The position numbers were made by a program, and so were the translations under genes. Of a DNA stretch of 46,495 nucleotides, positions 8,323-16,968 are shown piece after piece. Source of the stretch: Phycisphaerales bacterium (lineage in GTDB: Bacteria > Planctomycetota > Phycisphaerae > Phycisphaerales > SM1A02); NCBI GenBank assembly GCA_030748805.1, contig JASMLG010000026.1, positions 1 to 46,495 of the forward strand, read 5' to 3'. Numbering within the stretch: the first letter of the stretch is position 1; the number at the start of each line of letters is the position of its first letter. The notes under the pieces are model-generated. The model worked only from the letters and a program-made list of their open reading frames with translations, ran no database searches and was not told where the DNA came from.

Positions 8323-8498
8323 TATCACAGGGCATTGTTATACACCTGTGACTGTTTTAAGTATTCAAGTATTCTTAATCACCGAATGTCTGTATCACAG
8401 GGCATTGTTATACACCTGTGACTGTTTTAAGTATTCAAGTATTCTTAATCACCGAATGCCTGTATCACAGGGCATTGTTGTACGCCTGTGACTGTTTT
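8323..8498. repeat. 70-bp tandem direct repeat with internal hairpin (2.5 copies)
   Basis: Copies begin at 8323, 8393 and 8463. The first two are 70 bases long and nearly identical; the third stops matching after about 36 bases. Each copy starts with the inverted repeat TCACAGG-N13-CCTGTGA. In copy 3 the arms are intact while two loop bases have changed, as expected if the stem matters. The unit also holds AAGTATTC twice in a row. It fills most of the divergent promoter region between the nitroreductase and lysine aminotransferase genes. Confidence 0.9.
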
Positions 8499-8573
8499 GG
8501 CTTGCCATGCTATCATGATATGTTGCGGCGATTGGTTTATAGTGTCGCCTAATCTTTTAGAAAGGCAATCCCC

Positions 8574-9902
8574 ATGGCAGTAGCCCCGTCTGATGTACAT
8601 TCAGTTCTTAGCAAATATCAGCTTGCTGATGGATATGACTTAGTAGTTGATTTGGAAAAATCTCATGGATGTTGGATTCACGATTCATCAACAGGAAGGG
8701 AATTTCTTGACGCATTTACGTGTTTTGCCTCTTGGCCTCTTGGATTCAATCACCCAGAATTGATGGGGGGTCCTTTTAATGAGGAGATTTTAAAGGCCTC
8801 TCGTAACAAGATTGCTAATTCAGATTTATACACAACAGAACTCGCAACCTTTGTTGAAGAGTTTGGTTCAAAGGTAACACCAGAGGATTTTCCACATCAC
8901 TTTTGGGTTTCTGGTGGCGCGCTAGCTGTAGAGAACGCGTTGAAAACAGCATTCGATTGGAAAGCAAGAAAACTCGGACGAACTAATTTTCATGATGATG
9001 TAAACGACCTTGTAATATTACATTTTGAACAAGCGTTTCATGGTCGTAGTGGATACACGATGAGTTTGACAAACACTCTACCAGACAAGATTGGACTGTT
9101 CCCTAAATTTGCTTGGCCACGTGTTTCAAATCCATTCTGTGAGTTTGATAACGAGGGAAAAATATGCAATGACATTGAAGCTGCTGAAGCAAAAGCATGC
9201 GAAGAAATTGAACGTGCATTTGAGGAACACTCAAACCGCATAGCTGCAATTATTATTGAACCAATGCAGGGTGAGGGTGGGGATAATCATTTTCGCGATG
9301 AATTCTTTGAAAAATTACGTCAGTACGCTGACGAACGAGAAGCGTTGCTTATTTTTGATGAGGTTCAAACTGGATTCTATGGCTCAGGTAAGACGTGGTT
9401 CTGGCAGCACACAACTGTTCGCCCAGATATTGTGTGTTTTGGCAAAAAAACACAAACATGTGGGATTTATGTAAGTAGACGAGTTGATGAAATAGTGGAT
9501 AACGTCTTTAAATTGTCAAGCAGGATTAATTCTACTTGGGGTGGCAATCTAGTTGATATGGTTAGATGTACGCAGTTCATTAAGATTATTGAGCGTGATG
9601 AAATTGCTGACCTAGTAACCAAAGTAGGTAATTACATCATTGCTGAATTAAGAAATATTGCGAGTGAATCAGGTCTATTTACGAGTGTTCGAGGTAGAGG
9701 ATCTTTAATTGCTTTCACAATGCAAAGCCAAGATCATCGCAATGCAATGCTAAAGGCATTCTTTAACGAGTCGGTACTCGCCTTGCCTTGTGGAGTTCAA
9801 TCAGTTCGATTCCGTCTTCCATTGATAATGACTATTGATGATGCGAACCAATTACTATCTCGAACCAGAGATGCGGTTCAGCAAATGGTAGCAACAGTGT
9901 AG
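8574..9902 (+). CDS. lat: L-lysine 6-aminotransferase (class III PLP enzyme)
   Basis: Transfers the epsilon-amino group of L-lysine to 2-oxoglutarate, giving 2-aminoadipate semialdehyde (cyclising to piperideine-6-carboxylate). 442 residues, similar to actinobacterial Lat (about 450). WVSGGALAVENALKTA (111-126) and the PLP-aspartate motif LLIFDEVQTGF (258-268) are present. The lysine motif FGKKTQTCG at 289-297 is characteristic of Lat rather than ornithine or GABA aminotransferases; K292 is the likely Schiff-base lysine. GAAAGG precedes the ATG. It is followed after 8 bases by a FIST-domain gene. No aminoadipate-semialdehyde dehydrogenase is encoded nearby. Confidence 0.88.
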   Translation: MAVAPSDVHSVLSKYQLADGYDLVVDLEKSHGCWIHDSSTGREFLDAFTCFASWPLGFNHPELMGGPFNEEILKASRNKIANSDLYTTELATFVEEFGSKVTPEDFPHHFWVSGGALAVENALKTAFDWKARKLGRTNFHDDVNDLVILHFEQAFHGRSGYTMSLTNTLPDKIGLFPKFAWPRVSNPFCEFDNEGKICNDIEAAEAKACEEIERAFEEHSNRIAAIIIEPMQGEGGDNHFRDEFFEKLRQYADEREALLIFDEVQTGFYGSGKTWFWQHTTVRPDIVCFGKKTQTCGIYVSRRVDEIVDNVFKLSSRINSTWGGNLVDMVRCTQFIKIIERDEIADLVTKVGNYIIAELRNIASESGLFTSVRGRGSLIAFTMQSQDHRNAMLKAFFNESVLALPCGVQSVRFRLPLIMTIDDANQLLSRTRDAVQQMVATV

Positions 9903-9910
9903 GTAATAAA

Positions 9911-11095
9911 TTGCGCAGTGCTGCAGCAATAAGTGAACACCTTGATACTCGTACTGCTGCGATAGAAGTAGCGGGTCTGCTGGGGCAGGCAATGGATGGC
10001 TCAACAGATTTGGTTTTTGTTTTTGCTAGTTTTCACCATCGTGAAACTCTTGAAGAAGCGATAGCAGATATTCGACAAACAGTATCCCCTAAGACAATTA
10101 TTGGTTTAACAACGGAGTCCGTAGTTGGATGCGACTTGGAACTTGAGGGTGTTGCAGGAATGTCTGCTATTGCTCTCCAACTGCCAAACGTTAACCTGAA
10201 AACCTGGACAACGTCACCAAAGAATCCAGTCCCCATTTCACGTCCAGAAGAAATACCAGAGTGGATTGGATTGCAAGATGACACGCAAGCAGTTTTTATG
10301 TTTGCAGATCCATTTTCGACCCCAATAACTCGCCTACTCCCGGCGCTTGTTGGGTGTAGGGGAGAAAGTAATCCGCTCCCTATTATTGGAGGTATGGCTT
10401 CTGGAGCATCACAGGCAAAATATAACCGGATTTTCTTAGATGATTATGGAATGCGAAGTGGTGGGGTTGGAATAACTATTTCTGGGGATATTAATTTTGA
10501 GTGTATTGTCAGTCAAGGATGCCGTCCGATTGGAAAACCAATGAGAGTGACAAAAATAGACGGGAATGTAGTGTTAGAACTTGGGGGAATGCCTGCTTTA
10601 GACGTTTTGAATCAATTGGCAAGAGAATCAAATCCAAATGATAGATCCCTTCTTGAGTGTGGACTTTTGCTAGGAAGTGTGATTGATGAACACCGAGATC
10701 ATTTCGGCCGAGGCGATTTTTTAATCAGATCTGTTTTGGGAATTGATCGAAAACGAAAGGGGATTGCAGCAGGGGAGTTTTATCGTCTCGGAAAGACAGT
10801 TCAGTTTCACGTAAGGGACGCACAGGCAGCAGTTGAGGATCTGCAACTTCTTTTGGATGCCCAGCACTTAGGCGCCCAGCCATTCGCTGGGCTGTTGGTT
10901 ACTTGTAATGGAAGGGGGAGAAGTTTATTCCATGAAGAAGATCACGATTTGACAATTATTCGAGAGCGATTAGGCGAAGTACCAATTGCAGGTTTCTTTG
11001 CAGCTGGTGAAATAGGACCTATTGGAGGGAAGTCATTTCTTCATGGACACACCGCTTGTTTGACCTTGTTTCGAGAAAACCAATCACTCGATTGA
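9911..11095 (+). CDS. FIST N/C domain sensor-like protein
   Basis: 394 residues covering a FIST_N domain (about 20-220: ALVFASFHH-like start, DLVFVFASFHHRE, GLTTESVVG, PIIGGMASGAS) and a FIST_C domain (about 225-390: FLIRSVLGIDRKRKGIA, GLLVTCNGRGRSLF, PIAGFFAAGEIGPIGG). FIST is a ligand-binding sensory domain proposed in the literature to bind small molecules such as amino acids. Here there is no attached kinase or cyclase output, so it is a stand-alone binding protein. The start is TTG at 9911, 8 bases after lat, consistent with an operon. Its 3' end overlaps the convergent lipoprotein-like gene by 12 bases. Confidence 0.88.
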   Translation: MRSAAAISEHLDTRTAAIEVAGLLGQAMDGSTDLVFVFASFHHRETLEEAIADIRQTVSPKTIIGLTTESVVGCDLELEGVAGMSAIALQLPNVNLKTWTTSPKNPVPISRPEEIPEWIGLQDDTQAVFMFADPFSTPITRLLPALVGCRGESNPLPIIGGMASGASQAKYNRIFLDDYGMRSGGVGITISGDINFECIVSQGCRPIGKPMRVTKIDGNVVLELGGMPALDVLNQLARESNPNDRSLLECGLLLGSVIDEHRDHFGRGDFLIRSVLGIDRKRKGIAAGEFYRLGKTVQFHVRDAQAAVEDLQLLLDAQHLGAQPFAGLLVTCNGRGRSLFHEEDHDLTIIRERLGEVPIAGFFAAGEIGPIGGKSFLHGHTACLTLFRENQSLD

Positions 11096-11668
11096 ATAAA
11101 GTTTAAGGTATTCCCCTTGGCGAACCAATGTGATTTGATTGAACTTGTATTTCGTTTTAACTCGTCTAGAAAAAGTTAAAAAAAGTTTATTGCCTTTTTG
11201 ATTTTCGATAACATCTCCAATTGATCTACCTTGAATCATTCGTTGAAATGTCATAGCAAGATCTCTTCTGTTCGTAGAAAAAAAATCTTCAAATTCTTCG
11301 TAACCAAACTCTCGCTGGTTGTAGTAGGACTGGATTTGTTCACTTAGCACTTGTTCGAACAGCAAAACCCAGTCCCTATCTCTAAGGCAGGTGAGAGTTT
11401 GTGATAACAGATGTTCAGGAAGTACTGCTCGAAGAGTTATTTCTCCAGTTAGTTCATCCTTTTCTTCAAGTTTAACGGTATTAAGATAATCCACTACTGT
11501 GTCAGTTGTTGAAGATGAGTCGGTTGAAAATTTCATAACTGTCCCGTCATCACGAACTCCTTCACTTGGAAGTTGGTTAGCCATTGATTGTTGCCAAAAT
11601 GGTCTATTGCGATATTCAACTCGTTGAGTATCACACCCAACAGTAACAACAAAGACAACGATAAGCAA
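11084..11668 (-). CDS. Probable exported lipoprotein of unknown function
   Basis: 194 residues from a TTG. A short hydrophobic N-terminus ends in VVTVGC, a loose lipobox with Cys at about position 12. The open frame continues upstream with basic residues but without an ATG, so the start is uncertain. The rest is polar and mostly helical with tyrosine/phenylalanine-rich YNQREFGYEEFEDFF, ending in strands (KLFLTFSRRV, QITLVRQGEYLKLYSIE). It begins 14 bases after the WD40-like gene stop, so they likely share a transcript. Family not recognised. Confidence 0.6.
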   Translation of the reverse strand: MLIVVFVVTVGCDTQRVEYRNRPFWQQSMANQLPSEGVRDDGTVMKFSTDSSSTTDTVVDYLNTVKLEEKDELTGEITLRAVLPEHLLSQTLTCLRDRDWVLLFEQVLSEQIQSYYNQREFGYEEFEDFFSTNRRDLAMTFQRMIQGRSIGDVIENQKGNKLFLTFSRRVKTKYKFNQITLVRQGEYLKLYSIE

Positions 11669-11682
11669 TTTAATATAGATAG

Positions 11683-12792
11683 TTAATGTCCTGCTACCAT
11701 TGGTCCTTCATCAAGATCAAATAAAAATGGAGCAACCCACAATTGGCTTGTACCAGTTTCACGTTTACTTGTCCACATCAGCCATTGTCCTGATTCATCA
11801 AAGACAGGTAGTCCGTCAAATCCATCTGCGTGGGTAACCCTTCTTCTTCTAAGACCATACCTTGTCGTTCCGCTTGTCTCACCACTGTCAGCATCACAGA
11901 CAAACAATTCATAATTTCGATGGCTTACTTCACTTGTTGCGTATATTAAGAAACGGTTGTTTGGATGCCAAAATGGTCCCCAATTAACATGTTCGTTGTC
12001 TGTCAATTGGTATTCTTTTTCGATTCCTACAATTGAGCCGTCTTCATCGAATTTTAACTCGGCAACATATAACTGTAATAGATCATTGCCGCGCCTATCA
12101 GATCGGTAAGTAATTCGTTTGCCATCAGGAGAAAAGAATGGGCCTCCATCGTATCCATCGTCGCCAACAATCAGTCGTGATTCTCCTGTCTTCGTGTCAG
12201 TTATATAGATGTCACCCGAACCTGACTCAAGAGAGCAGTAAAGTATATGTCTCCCGTCTGGACTCCAAGAACCTTCTGCTAAATAGTTGTTCTCATCGGT
12301 TACAAGAGGTGTTACTGTCTGGTCATTGAGGTTTAGAGAAACAATGTTCATTTTTGGAGGGAACGCCCATCGATATCTTCCAGATCCACGCTGGTATCCA
12401 GGGACATCACCCTCAACTAGTGGCGTAGTTGTTGTTGCAAACATAACAAGGGACTCGTCAGTTGGATGAAACCACCCACACGTATTTGCTGAGCCCTTGT
12501 TACTTAAAAGTTTAATGTTTGTTAATCCAGTTATTGATCCATCCTGATCAAAAATAAGATCACCAAGGTACATTCCATATTCATCTTCTGGTTCCTTGCC
12601 TTCTTCTGGATGTTCAATTGCTTGAAATATAACTCTCCCAGTTGCTGGGTCAAAATAGGATTCTCCTGCTTTTAGGAACACAGAAGGGTCTGTAAGCATA
12701 ATTGGTTTTCCAATTTTTCCAATTTCTCCATCATGCAAAGGGGCAGTTTGTAGAAGAAATGAAAGTAATAGTGCCATACAATGTGTAATCAA
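11683..12792 (-). CDS. Secreted TolB/WD40-like beta-propeller protein
   Basis: 369 residues with a signal peptide (MITHCMALLLSFLLQTA). Repeating PD40 blades are marked by SWSPDGRHILYCS, FFSPDGKRITYRSDRRG, FWHPNNRFLIYATS and VFDESGQWLMWTSKRETG. The fold is that of TolB-C-terminal-like propellers and usually binds peptides or partners in the periplasm. No peptidase domain follows. The TTG start at 12792 is favoured because AAGGAG lies about nine bases upstream; an in-frame ATG at 12777 lacks such spacing. It diverges from the RluA-type gene with only 13 bases between the start codons. Confidence 0.85.
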   Translation of the reverse strand: MITHCMALLLSFLLQTAPLHDGEIGKIGKPIMLTDPSVFLKAGESYFDPATGRVIFQAIEHPEEGKEPEDEYGMYLGDLIFDQDGSITGLTNIKLLSNKGSANTCGWFHPTDESLVMFATTTTPLVEGDVPGYQRGSGRYRWAFPPKMNIVSLNLNDQTVTPLVTDENNYLAEGSWSPDGRHILYCSLESGSGDIYITDTKTGESRLIVGDDGYDGGPFFSPDGKRITYRSDRRGNDLLQLYVAELKFDEDGSIVGIEKEYQLTDNEHVNWGPFWHPNNRFLIYATSEVSHRNYELFVCDADSGETSGTTRYGLRRRRVTHADGFDGLPVFDESGQWLMWTSKRETGTSQLWVAPFLFDLDEGPMVAGH

Positions 12793-12805
12793 TTTATGTC
12801 TCCTT

Positions 12806-13474
12806 ATGAATGATCGAACTACACATCATACGCCTCCTGAGTATTTTCCGCACCAAGTTGAGGTTGTTTATCACGATGATTACTTAGTGGTTCTGGATAA
12901 GCCATCTGGGCTATTAAGTGTGAAGGGGATAGGTCCCGACAAAATTGACTGTTTAGAGGTTAGGGTTGCCTCTGCAATTGAGGGTGCGAGAATTGTTCAT
13001 CGCCTAGACATGGATACTTCTGGGGTAATTGTGATGGCCAGAGATGCTGATACACATCGAGAATTAAGCAGGCAATTCCAAGATCGAGAAGTGGAAAAAT
13101 CGTATATTGCAGTTGTAGACGGGGCTATTGAAGATGAGAGTGGAGAGATAGATTTACCAATCCGCAAAGATATAGACAATCCACCCAGACAATGTGTTGA
13201 TTACGAACAGGGGAAACCCTCTCATACTAACTGGAGGGTTTTGGAACGTTATGAAAACTGCACTAGGGTGGAATTGAGACCAGTTACAGGTCGATCCCAT
13301 CAATTGCGTCTTCATTTAAAAGAATTTGGCCATCCAATCCTCGGTGACGACCTTTATGCGCCACCAAAAATACAATCCATGGCAAACCGCTTGATGCTAC
13401 ATGCCAAAACCCTAACTATTGCACACCCCTATTCAAACGAAACCCTTGCATTTACAGCAACCTGCCCATTCTGA
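12806..13474 (+). CDS. RluA-family RNA pseudouridine synthase
   Basis: Converts specific uridines to pseudouridine in rRNA and/or tRNA. 222 residues with no N-terminal S4 domain, as in RluA itself (dual 23S rRNA/tRNA specificity in E. coli). Motif I DKPSGLLSVKG at 31-41, catalytic HRLDMDTSG with D68, and the late motif RPVTGRSHQLRLHL near 170-184 are present. No clear Shine-Dalgarno precedes the ATG. The stop codon overlaps the T-run of the clpC terminator on the opposite strand. Confidence 0.9.
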   Translation: MNDRTTHHTPPEYFPHQVEVVYHDDYLVVLDKPSGLLSVKGIGPDKIDCLEVRVASAIEGARIVHRLDMDTSGVIVMARDADTHRELSRQFQDREVEKSYIAVVDGAIEDESGEIDLPIRKDIDNPPRQCVDYEQGKPSHTNWRVLERYENCTRVELRPVTGRSHQLRLHLKEFGHPILGDDLYAPPKIQSMANRLMLHAKTLTIAHPYSNETLAFTATCPF

Positions 13475-13492
13475 AAAATGACCCGCGGGTCA
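13474..13492 (-). terminator. Intrinsic terminator of clpC
   Basis: On the minus strand the perfect palindrome TGACCCGCGGGTCA (13492-13479) is followed directly by TTTTT (13478-13474), about 40 bases after the clpC stop. The T-run reaches into the stop codon of the convergent pseudouridine synthase gene. Confidence 0.75.
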
Positions 13493-13532
13493 ATTAATTG
13501 TGGAGCCGTTATCCGAGACTGCAATAGGGTAA

Positions 13533-16058
13533 TTAACTGTTCGCGCCAGATGGTTCTGGCTCTGGTTCGTTCTTTTCTTCTTTTTTCGACGCACTGAAGA
13601 AAAGATGATCGTCACCCTCCTTGTGGGTGACATCAAGGTGGTCGCCAGAGGAGTAATCACCTCTAAGGAGTGATTCTGCTAGAGGATCTTCAATGTATGA
13701 CCCAAGAGCTCTGCGAAGTGGTCTTGCGCCAAAGTCTGGGTTATATCCCTTGTCAATTAGGAAATCCTTGGCTAACTGATTAAGTTCCATAGTCAATCCC
13801 TTGCTCTCAAGGCGAGATACGATTTTTGCAAGTTCAATATCAATGATTTCGTATAAATCATCCTTAGTAAGTGATTTGAAGACGATAACATCATCTAGTC
13901 GGTTGATAAATTCAGGTCGGAAGAATTTTTCTGTTTCGCTCAGAAGTTGTTTTTTAAGATTGTCATAATCAATTGTTTCTTCACGCTTACCAAATCCGAA
14001 TGACTGTCCACCCTTGATAAGGTCAGATCCAATGTTTGAAGTCAAAATGATGACAGTATTTCTGAAGTCGACATGCCGACCAAATGAATCGGTTAAGCGT
14101 CCTTCTTCCATAATTTGTAGAAGCATGTTGAACACATCAACATGTGCCTTTTCTACTTCATCAAAAAGAACGACAGCGTATGGTTTACGACGAATCTTTT
14201 CTGTGAGTTGACCACCTTCTTCGTATCCAACGTATCCTGGAGGTGCGCCAACTAATCGAGAGACAGTGTGCTTCTCCATGTACTCAGACATGTCAAGATA
14301 AACAAGAGAATCAGAGTCGCCGAACATAAATTCAGCAAGTGCTTTTGCTAGAAGCGTTTTTCCTACTCCAGTTGGACCAAGGAATAAGAATGACCCCATG
14401 GGTCTGTTAGGATCTTTCAAACCTGAACGAGATTTTCTAATTGCTTTTGCAATTTGAGTAATTCCATCGTGTTGACTAATAACTGTTTTGTGTAACTCGT
14501 CTTCAAGTTGTAATAGTCTCTGTGACTCAGCTTCTTCAAGTCGAGTTAGAGGGACGCCCGTCATACTTGAAACAACCTCAGCGATGATGTTGTCATCTAC
14601 CTCGCTGGTAATTTCGTTCATTTGTTCTCGCCATTCTTTTTGCAAGTCATCCTTCTTAGTTCGAAGTTGTTCCGCCTCATCTCGAAGACTTGCAGCAGTT
14701 TCGTAGTCAGCGTTTTTTACAGCTTCGTCCTTTTTAACTTTTAGCATTTCAAGTTGTTCTTCAAGATCAGCCATTGAAGGGGGCTTGGTCATTGATTTTA
14801 AGCGAACGCGAGCACCCGCTTCATCGATAACGTCGATGGACTTATCTGGTTGAACACGGTCAGAAATATATCGATTGGAAAGTTCAACAGCAGCATGTAT
14901 TGCACTGTCAGTGAACTTAACCCGATGGTGCTGTTCGTATCTTTCTCGAAGCCCCTTCAATATTTCGATAGTATCTTCTGTACTAGGTGGATTTACAATT
15001 ATTGACTGGAATCTTCGCTCAAGAGCATTATCTTTCTCAATATACTTTCGATATTCATCAAAAGTAGTTGCTCCTATACACTGAATTTCTCCGCGTGAAA
15101 GTGCCGGTTTGAGAACGTTTGAAGCATCAATAGCACCCTCAGCACCACCTGCTCCAACAAGAGTATGCAATTCATCAATGAACAAAAGAATATTCTTAGC
15201 ACGTTTTACTTCGTTCATAACTGCTTTTATTCGTTCTTCAAACTGCCCTCGATATTTTGTTCCAGCCACCATCATTGCTAGGTCAAGTACAACTACCCGT
15301 CGTCCATGAAGTAAATCAGGAACATCGTTATTAATTATTCGTTGAGCAAGACCCTCAATAATAGCAGTTTTTCCTACGCCAGCCTCGCCAAGGAGAACAG
15401 GATTGTTTTTCGTTCTTCGGCAAAGGATTTGTACTAGACGTTCTATTTCTTTGTGTCTTCCAATTACTGGATCAAGTTCATCTTTCTTTGCAAGTTCGGT
15501 CAAGTCGCGGCCAAAACTATCAAGTGCGGGTGTCTTACTTTTTCCACGTCTCGGAGATGGACTAGGTGTTTCGCCTGGAGAATCCATTCCCTCATCATCA
15601 AGCTCTTCAATCTGGCCAACACCAGCACCGAGAAGGTTTAATACTTCTTCACGAACATCTTCAAGTTTCAAACCAAGATTCATAAGAACCTGCGCAGCAA
15701 CCCCATCTTGTTCTCTAAGCAAACCAAGAAGTAAATGTTCCGTGCCAACGTAGTTATGGTTTAATGAACGTGCCTCTTCGATTGCGTATTCGATTACCTT
15801 TTTAGCACGAGGGGTCTGTGGCAATTTGCCCATTGTGACCATATCTGGACCACTTTTTACAAGTTTTTCAACCTCTAGGCGTACTTTGCGTAAATCGATT
15901 TCTAAGTGTTTAAGTACATTTGCACCAACACCAGAACCCTCCTTAACTAGTCCAAGAAGGATGTGCTCAGTACCAATGTATTCATGGTTAAAGCGTTGCG
16001 CTTCTTGATTTGCAAGAGCCATTACTTTTCTAGCGCGATCTGTTAAACGTTCAAACAT
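13533..16058 (-). CDS. clpC: ClpC-type AAA+ chaperone/unfoldase
   Basis: Hexameric ATPase that unfolds proteins for ClpP. 841 residues. N-domain double Clp_N repeat at 1-145. D1 AAA module with Walker A GEAGVGKT at 224-231 and Walker B LLFIDE near 291-296. The UVR middle domain at about 435-470 distinguishes ClpC from ClpA/ClpB. D2 has Walker A GPTGVGKT at 561-568. A ClpP-docking FGFGKREE loop and the ClpB_D2-small C-terminus (GARPLRRALGSYIEDPLAE) follow. GGAG lies nine bases before the ATG. It is transcribed alone with a likely promoter at 16109-16137 and a terminator at 13474-13492. No CtsR or CIRCE element is visible. Confidence 0.96.
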   Translation of the reverse strand: MFERLTDRARKVMALANQEAQRFNHEYIGTEHILLGLVKEGSGVGANVLKHLEIDLRKVRLEVEKLVKSGPDMVTMGKLPQTPRAKKVIEYAIEEARSLNHNYVGTEHLLLGLLREQDGVAAQVLMNLGLKLEDVREEVLNLLGAGVGQIEELDDEGMDSPGETPSPSPRRGKSKTPALDSFGRDLTELAKKDELDPVIGRHKEIERLVQILCRRTKNNPVLLGEAGVGKTAIIEGLAQRIINNDVPDLLHGRRVVVLDLAMMVAGTKYRGQFEERIKAVMNEVKRAKNILLFIDELHTLVGAGGAEGAIDASNVLKPALSRGEIQCIGATTFDEYRKYIEKDNALERRFQSIIVNPPSTEDTIEILKGLRERYEQHHRVKFTDSAIHAAVELSNRYISDRVQPDKSIDVIDEAGARVRLKSMTKPPSMADLEEQLEMLKVKKDEAVKNADYETAASLRDEAEQLRTKKDDLQKEWREQMNEITSEVDDNIIAEVVSSMTGVPLTRLEEAESQRLLQLEDELHKTVISQHDGITQIAKAIRKSRSGLKDPNRPMGSFLFLGPTGVGKTLLAKALAEFMFGDSDSLVYLDMSEYMEKHTVSRLVGAPPGYVGYEEGGQLTEKIRRKPYAVVLFDEVEKAHVDVFNMLLQIMEEGRLTDSFGRHVDFRNTVIILTSNIGSDLIKGGQSFGFGKREETIDYDNLKKQLLSETEKFFRPEFINRLDDVIVFKSLTKDDLYEIIDIELAKIVSRLESKGLTMELNQLAKDFLIDKGYNPDFGARPLRRALGSYIEDPLAESLLRGDYSSGDHLDVTHKEGDDHLFFSASKKEEKNEPEPEPSGANS

Positions 16059-16074
16059 AAGTCATTTCTCCAGC

Positions 16075-16091
16075 CCCGCATGATATGCGGG
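16075..16091 (-). other. Hairpin in clpC 5' leader
   Basis: CCCGCAT (16075-16081) and ATGCGGG (16085-16091) make a perfect 7-bp stem with a 3-base loop, just upstream of the clpC ribosome binding site on the minus strand. It could modulate translation, but no mechanism is shown. Confidence 0.45.
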
Positions 16092-16108
16092 ATATGCTTC
16101 TAGAGGGT

Positions 16109-16137
16109 GTGATAAAAAGAACCCTCTTTAATTACAA
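16109..16137 (-). promoter_or_regulatory. Likely clpC promoter
   Basis: On the minus strand TTGTAA (16137-16132) and TATCAC (16114-16109) are separated by 17 bases, about 50 bases upstream of the clpC start codon. The spacer and flank hold an AGAGGGT/ACCCTCT inverted repeat (16102-16108 and 16121-16127) that could be an operator. Assigned by eye. Confidence 0.45.
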
Positions 16138-16254
16138 TCGGTGCAACTGGCGTTCCATTTTAAGACATATCCCAAAAAACTAATAAATTGTCAGATTCTT
16201 CTTAAAACGTGTTTTAAATACCATCACTTCGTAGTTTTTGGCAATCTTTTAGAA

Positions 16255-16968
16255 CTACTGTGCCAAAGTGGCTGTCTCAACAATATGTCCACCGCGAAGA
16301 TGAACAACAACATCTCCACGATTTGCAATCTCAACATTGTGAGTAACCATCACAATTGTCAGCCCTTGGTTGTGTAGATTTTCCAGAACATCAAGAATTT
16401 CATTACCAGTATCTTCGTCTAGGTTTCCTGTTGGCTCATCTGCAAGTAAAACGCTAGGGTTGTTTACAAGAGCACGTGCGATTGCAACACGTTGACGTTC
16501 ACCCCCAGAAAGTTCACGAGGTCTGTGTGAAAGTCGATGGCTAAGGCCAAACTGCTCAAGTAAATTGCTAGCACGTTCTTTTGAATCAGATTTAAATGAG
16601 AGTAATCCGCCAATCATAGTTGGCAGCACTGTATTTTCAAGAACAGTTAACTCTGGAAGAAGATGATAAAACTGAAAAACAAAACCAACATTAGTATTAC
16701 GGTACTGGTTAATCCTGTGATTAGATCTGCTCCAGACCGATTCTCCCTTGAATAAAACGTCACCACCACCCTTATCAGGTCTATCCAGACCGCCAAGAAG
16801 ATGGAGCAATGTTGATTTACCACATCCGCTAGATCCAAGAATTGTCGTCCATTGTCTTTCGTGTAATTTCAATGAAGCTCCACAAAGTACCGGTACGCTT
16901 AATCTGCCAAGTTGATAGGTTTTTTTAAGATTACATGCCTCTAAGATTGGTACAGTTGAATTACTCAT
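16255..16968 (-). CDS. lolD: LolD-type lipoprotein-export ABC ATPase
   Basis: Powers extraction of lipoproteins from the inner membrane, in the MacB/LolD class. 237 residues; Walker A GSSGCGKST, Q-loop QFYHLLPELT, signature LSGGERQRVAIARAL, Walker B VLLADEPTGNLD and switch H in VTHN. The LolD-typical TxxxxLLHLLGGLDRP follows Walker A. Its ATG lies 8 bases inside the end of the permease gene, so the two are translationally coupled. Confidence 0.9.
   Translation of the reverse strand: MSNSTVPILEACNLKKTYQLGRLSVPVLCGASLKLHERQWTTILGSSGCGKSTLLHLLGGLDRPDKGGGDVLFKGESVWSRSNHRINQYRNTNVGFVFQFYHLLPELTVLENTVLPTMIGGLLSFKSDSKERASNLLEQFGLSHRLSHRPRELSGGERQRVAIARALVNNPSVLLADEPTGNLDEDTGNEILDVLENLHNQGLTIVMVTHNVEIANRGDVVVHLRGGHIVETATLAQ

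Noticed and set aside
8323..8498. CRISPR array
   Set aside because: The units are contiguous direct repeats with no unique spacers and no cas genes nearby.
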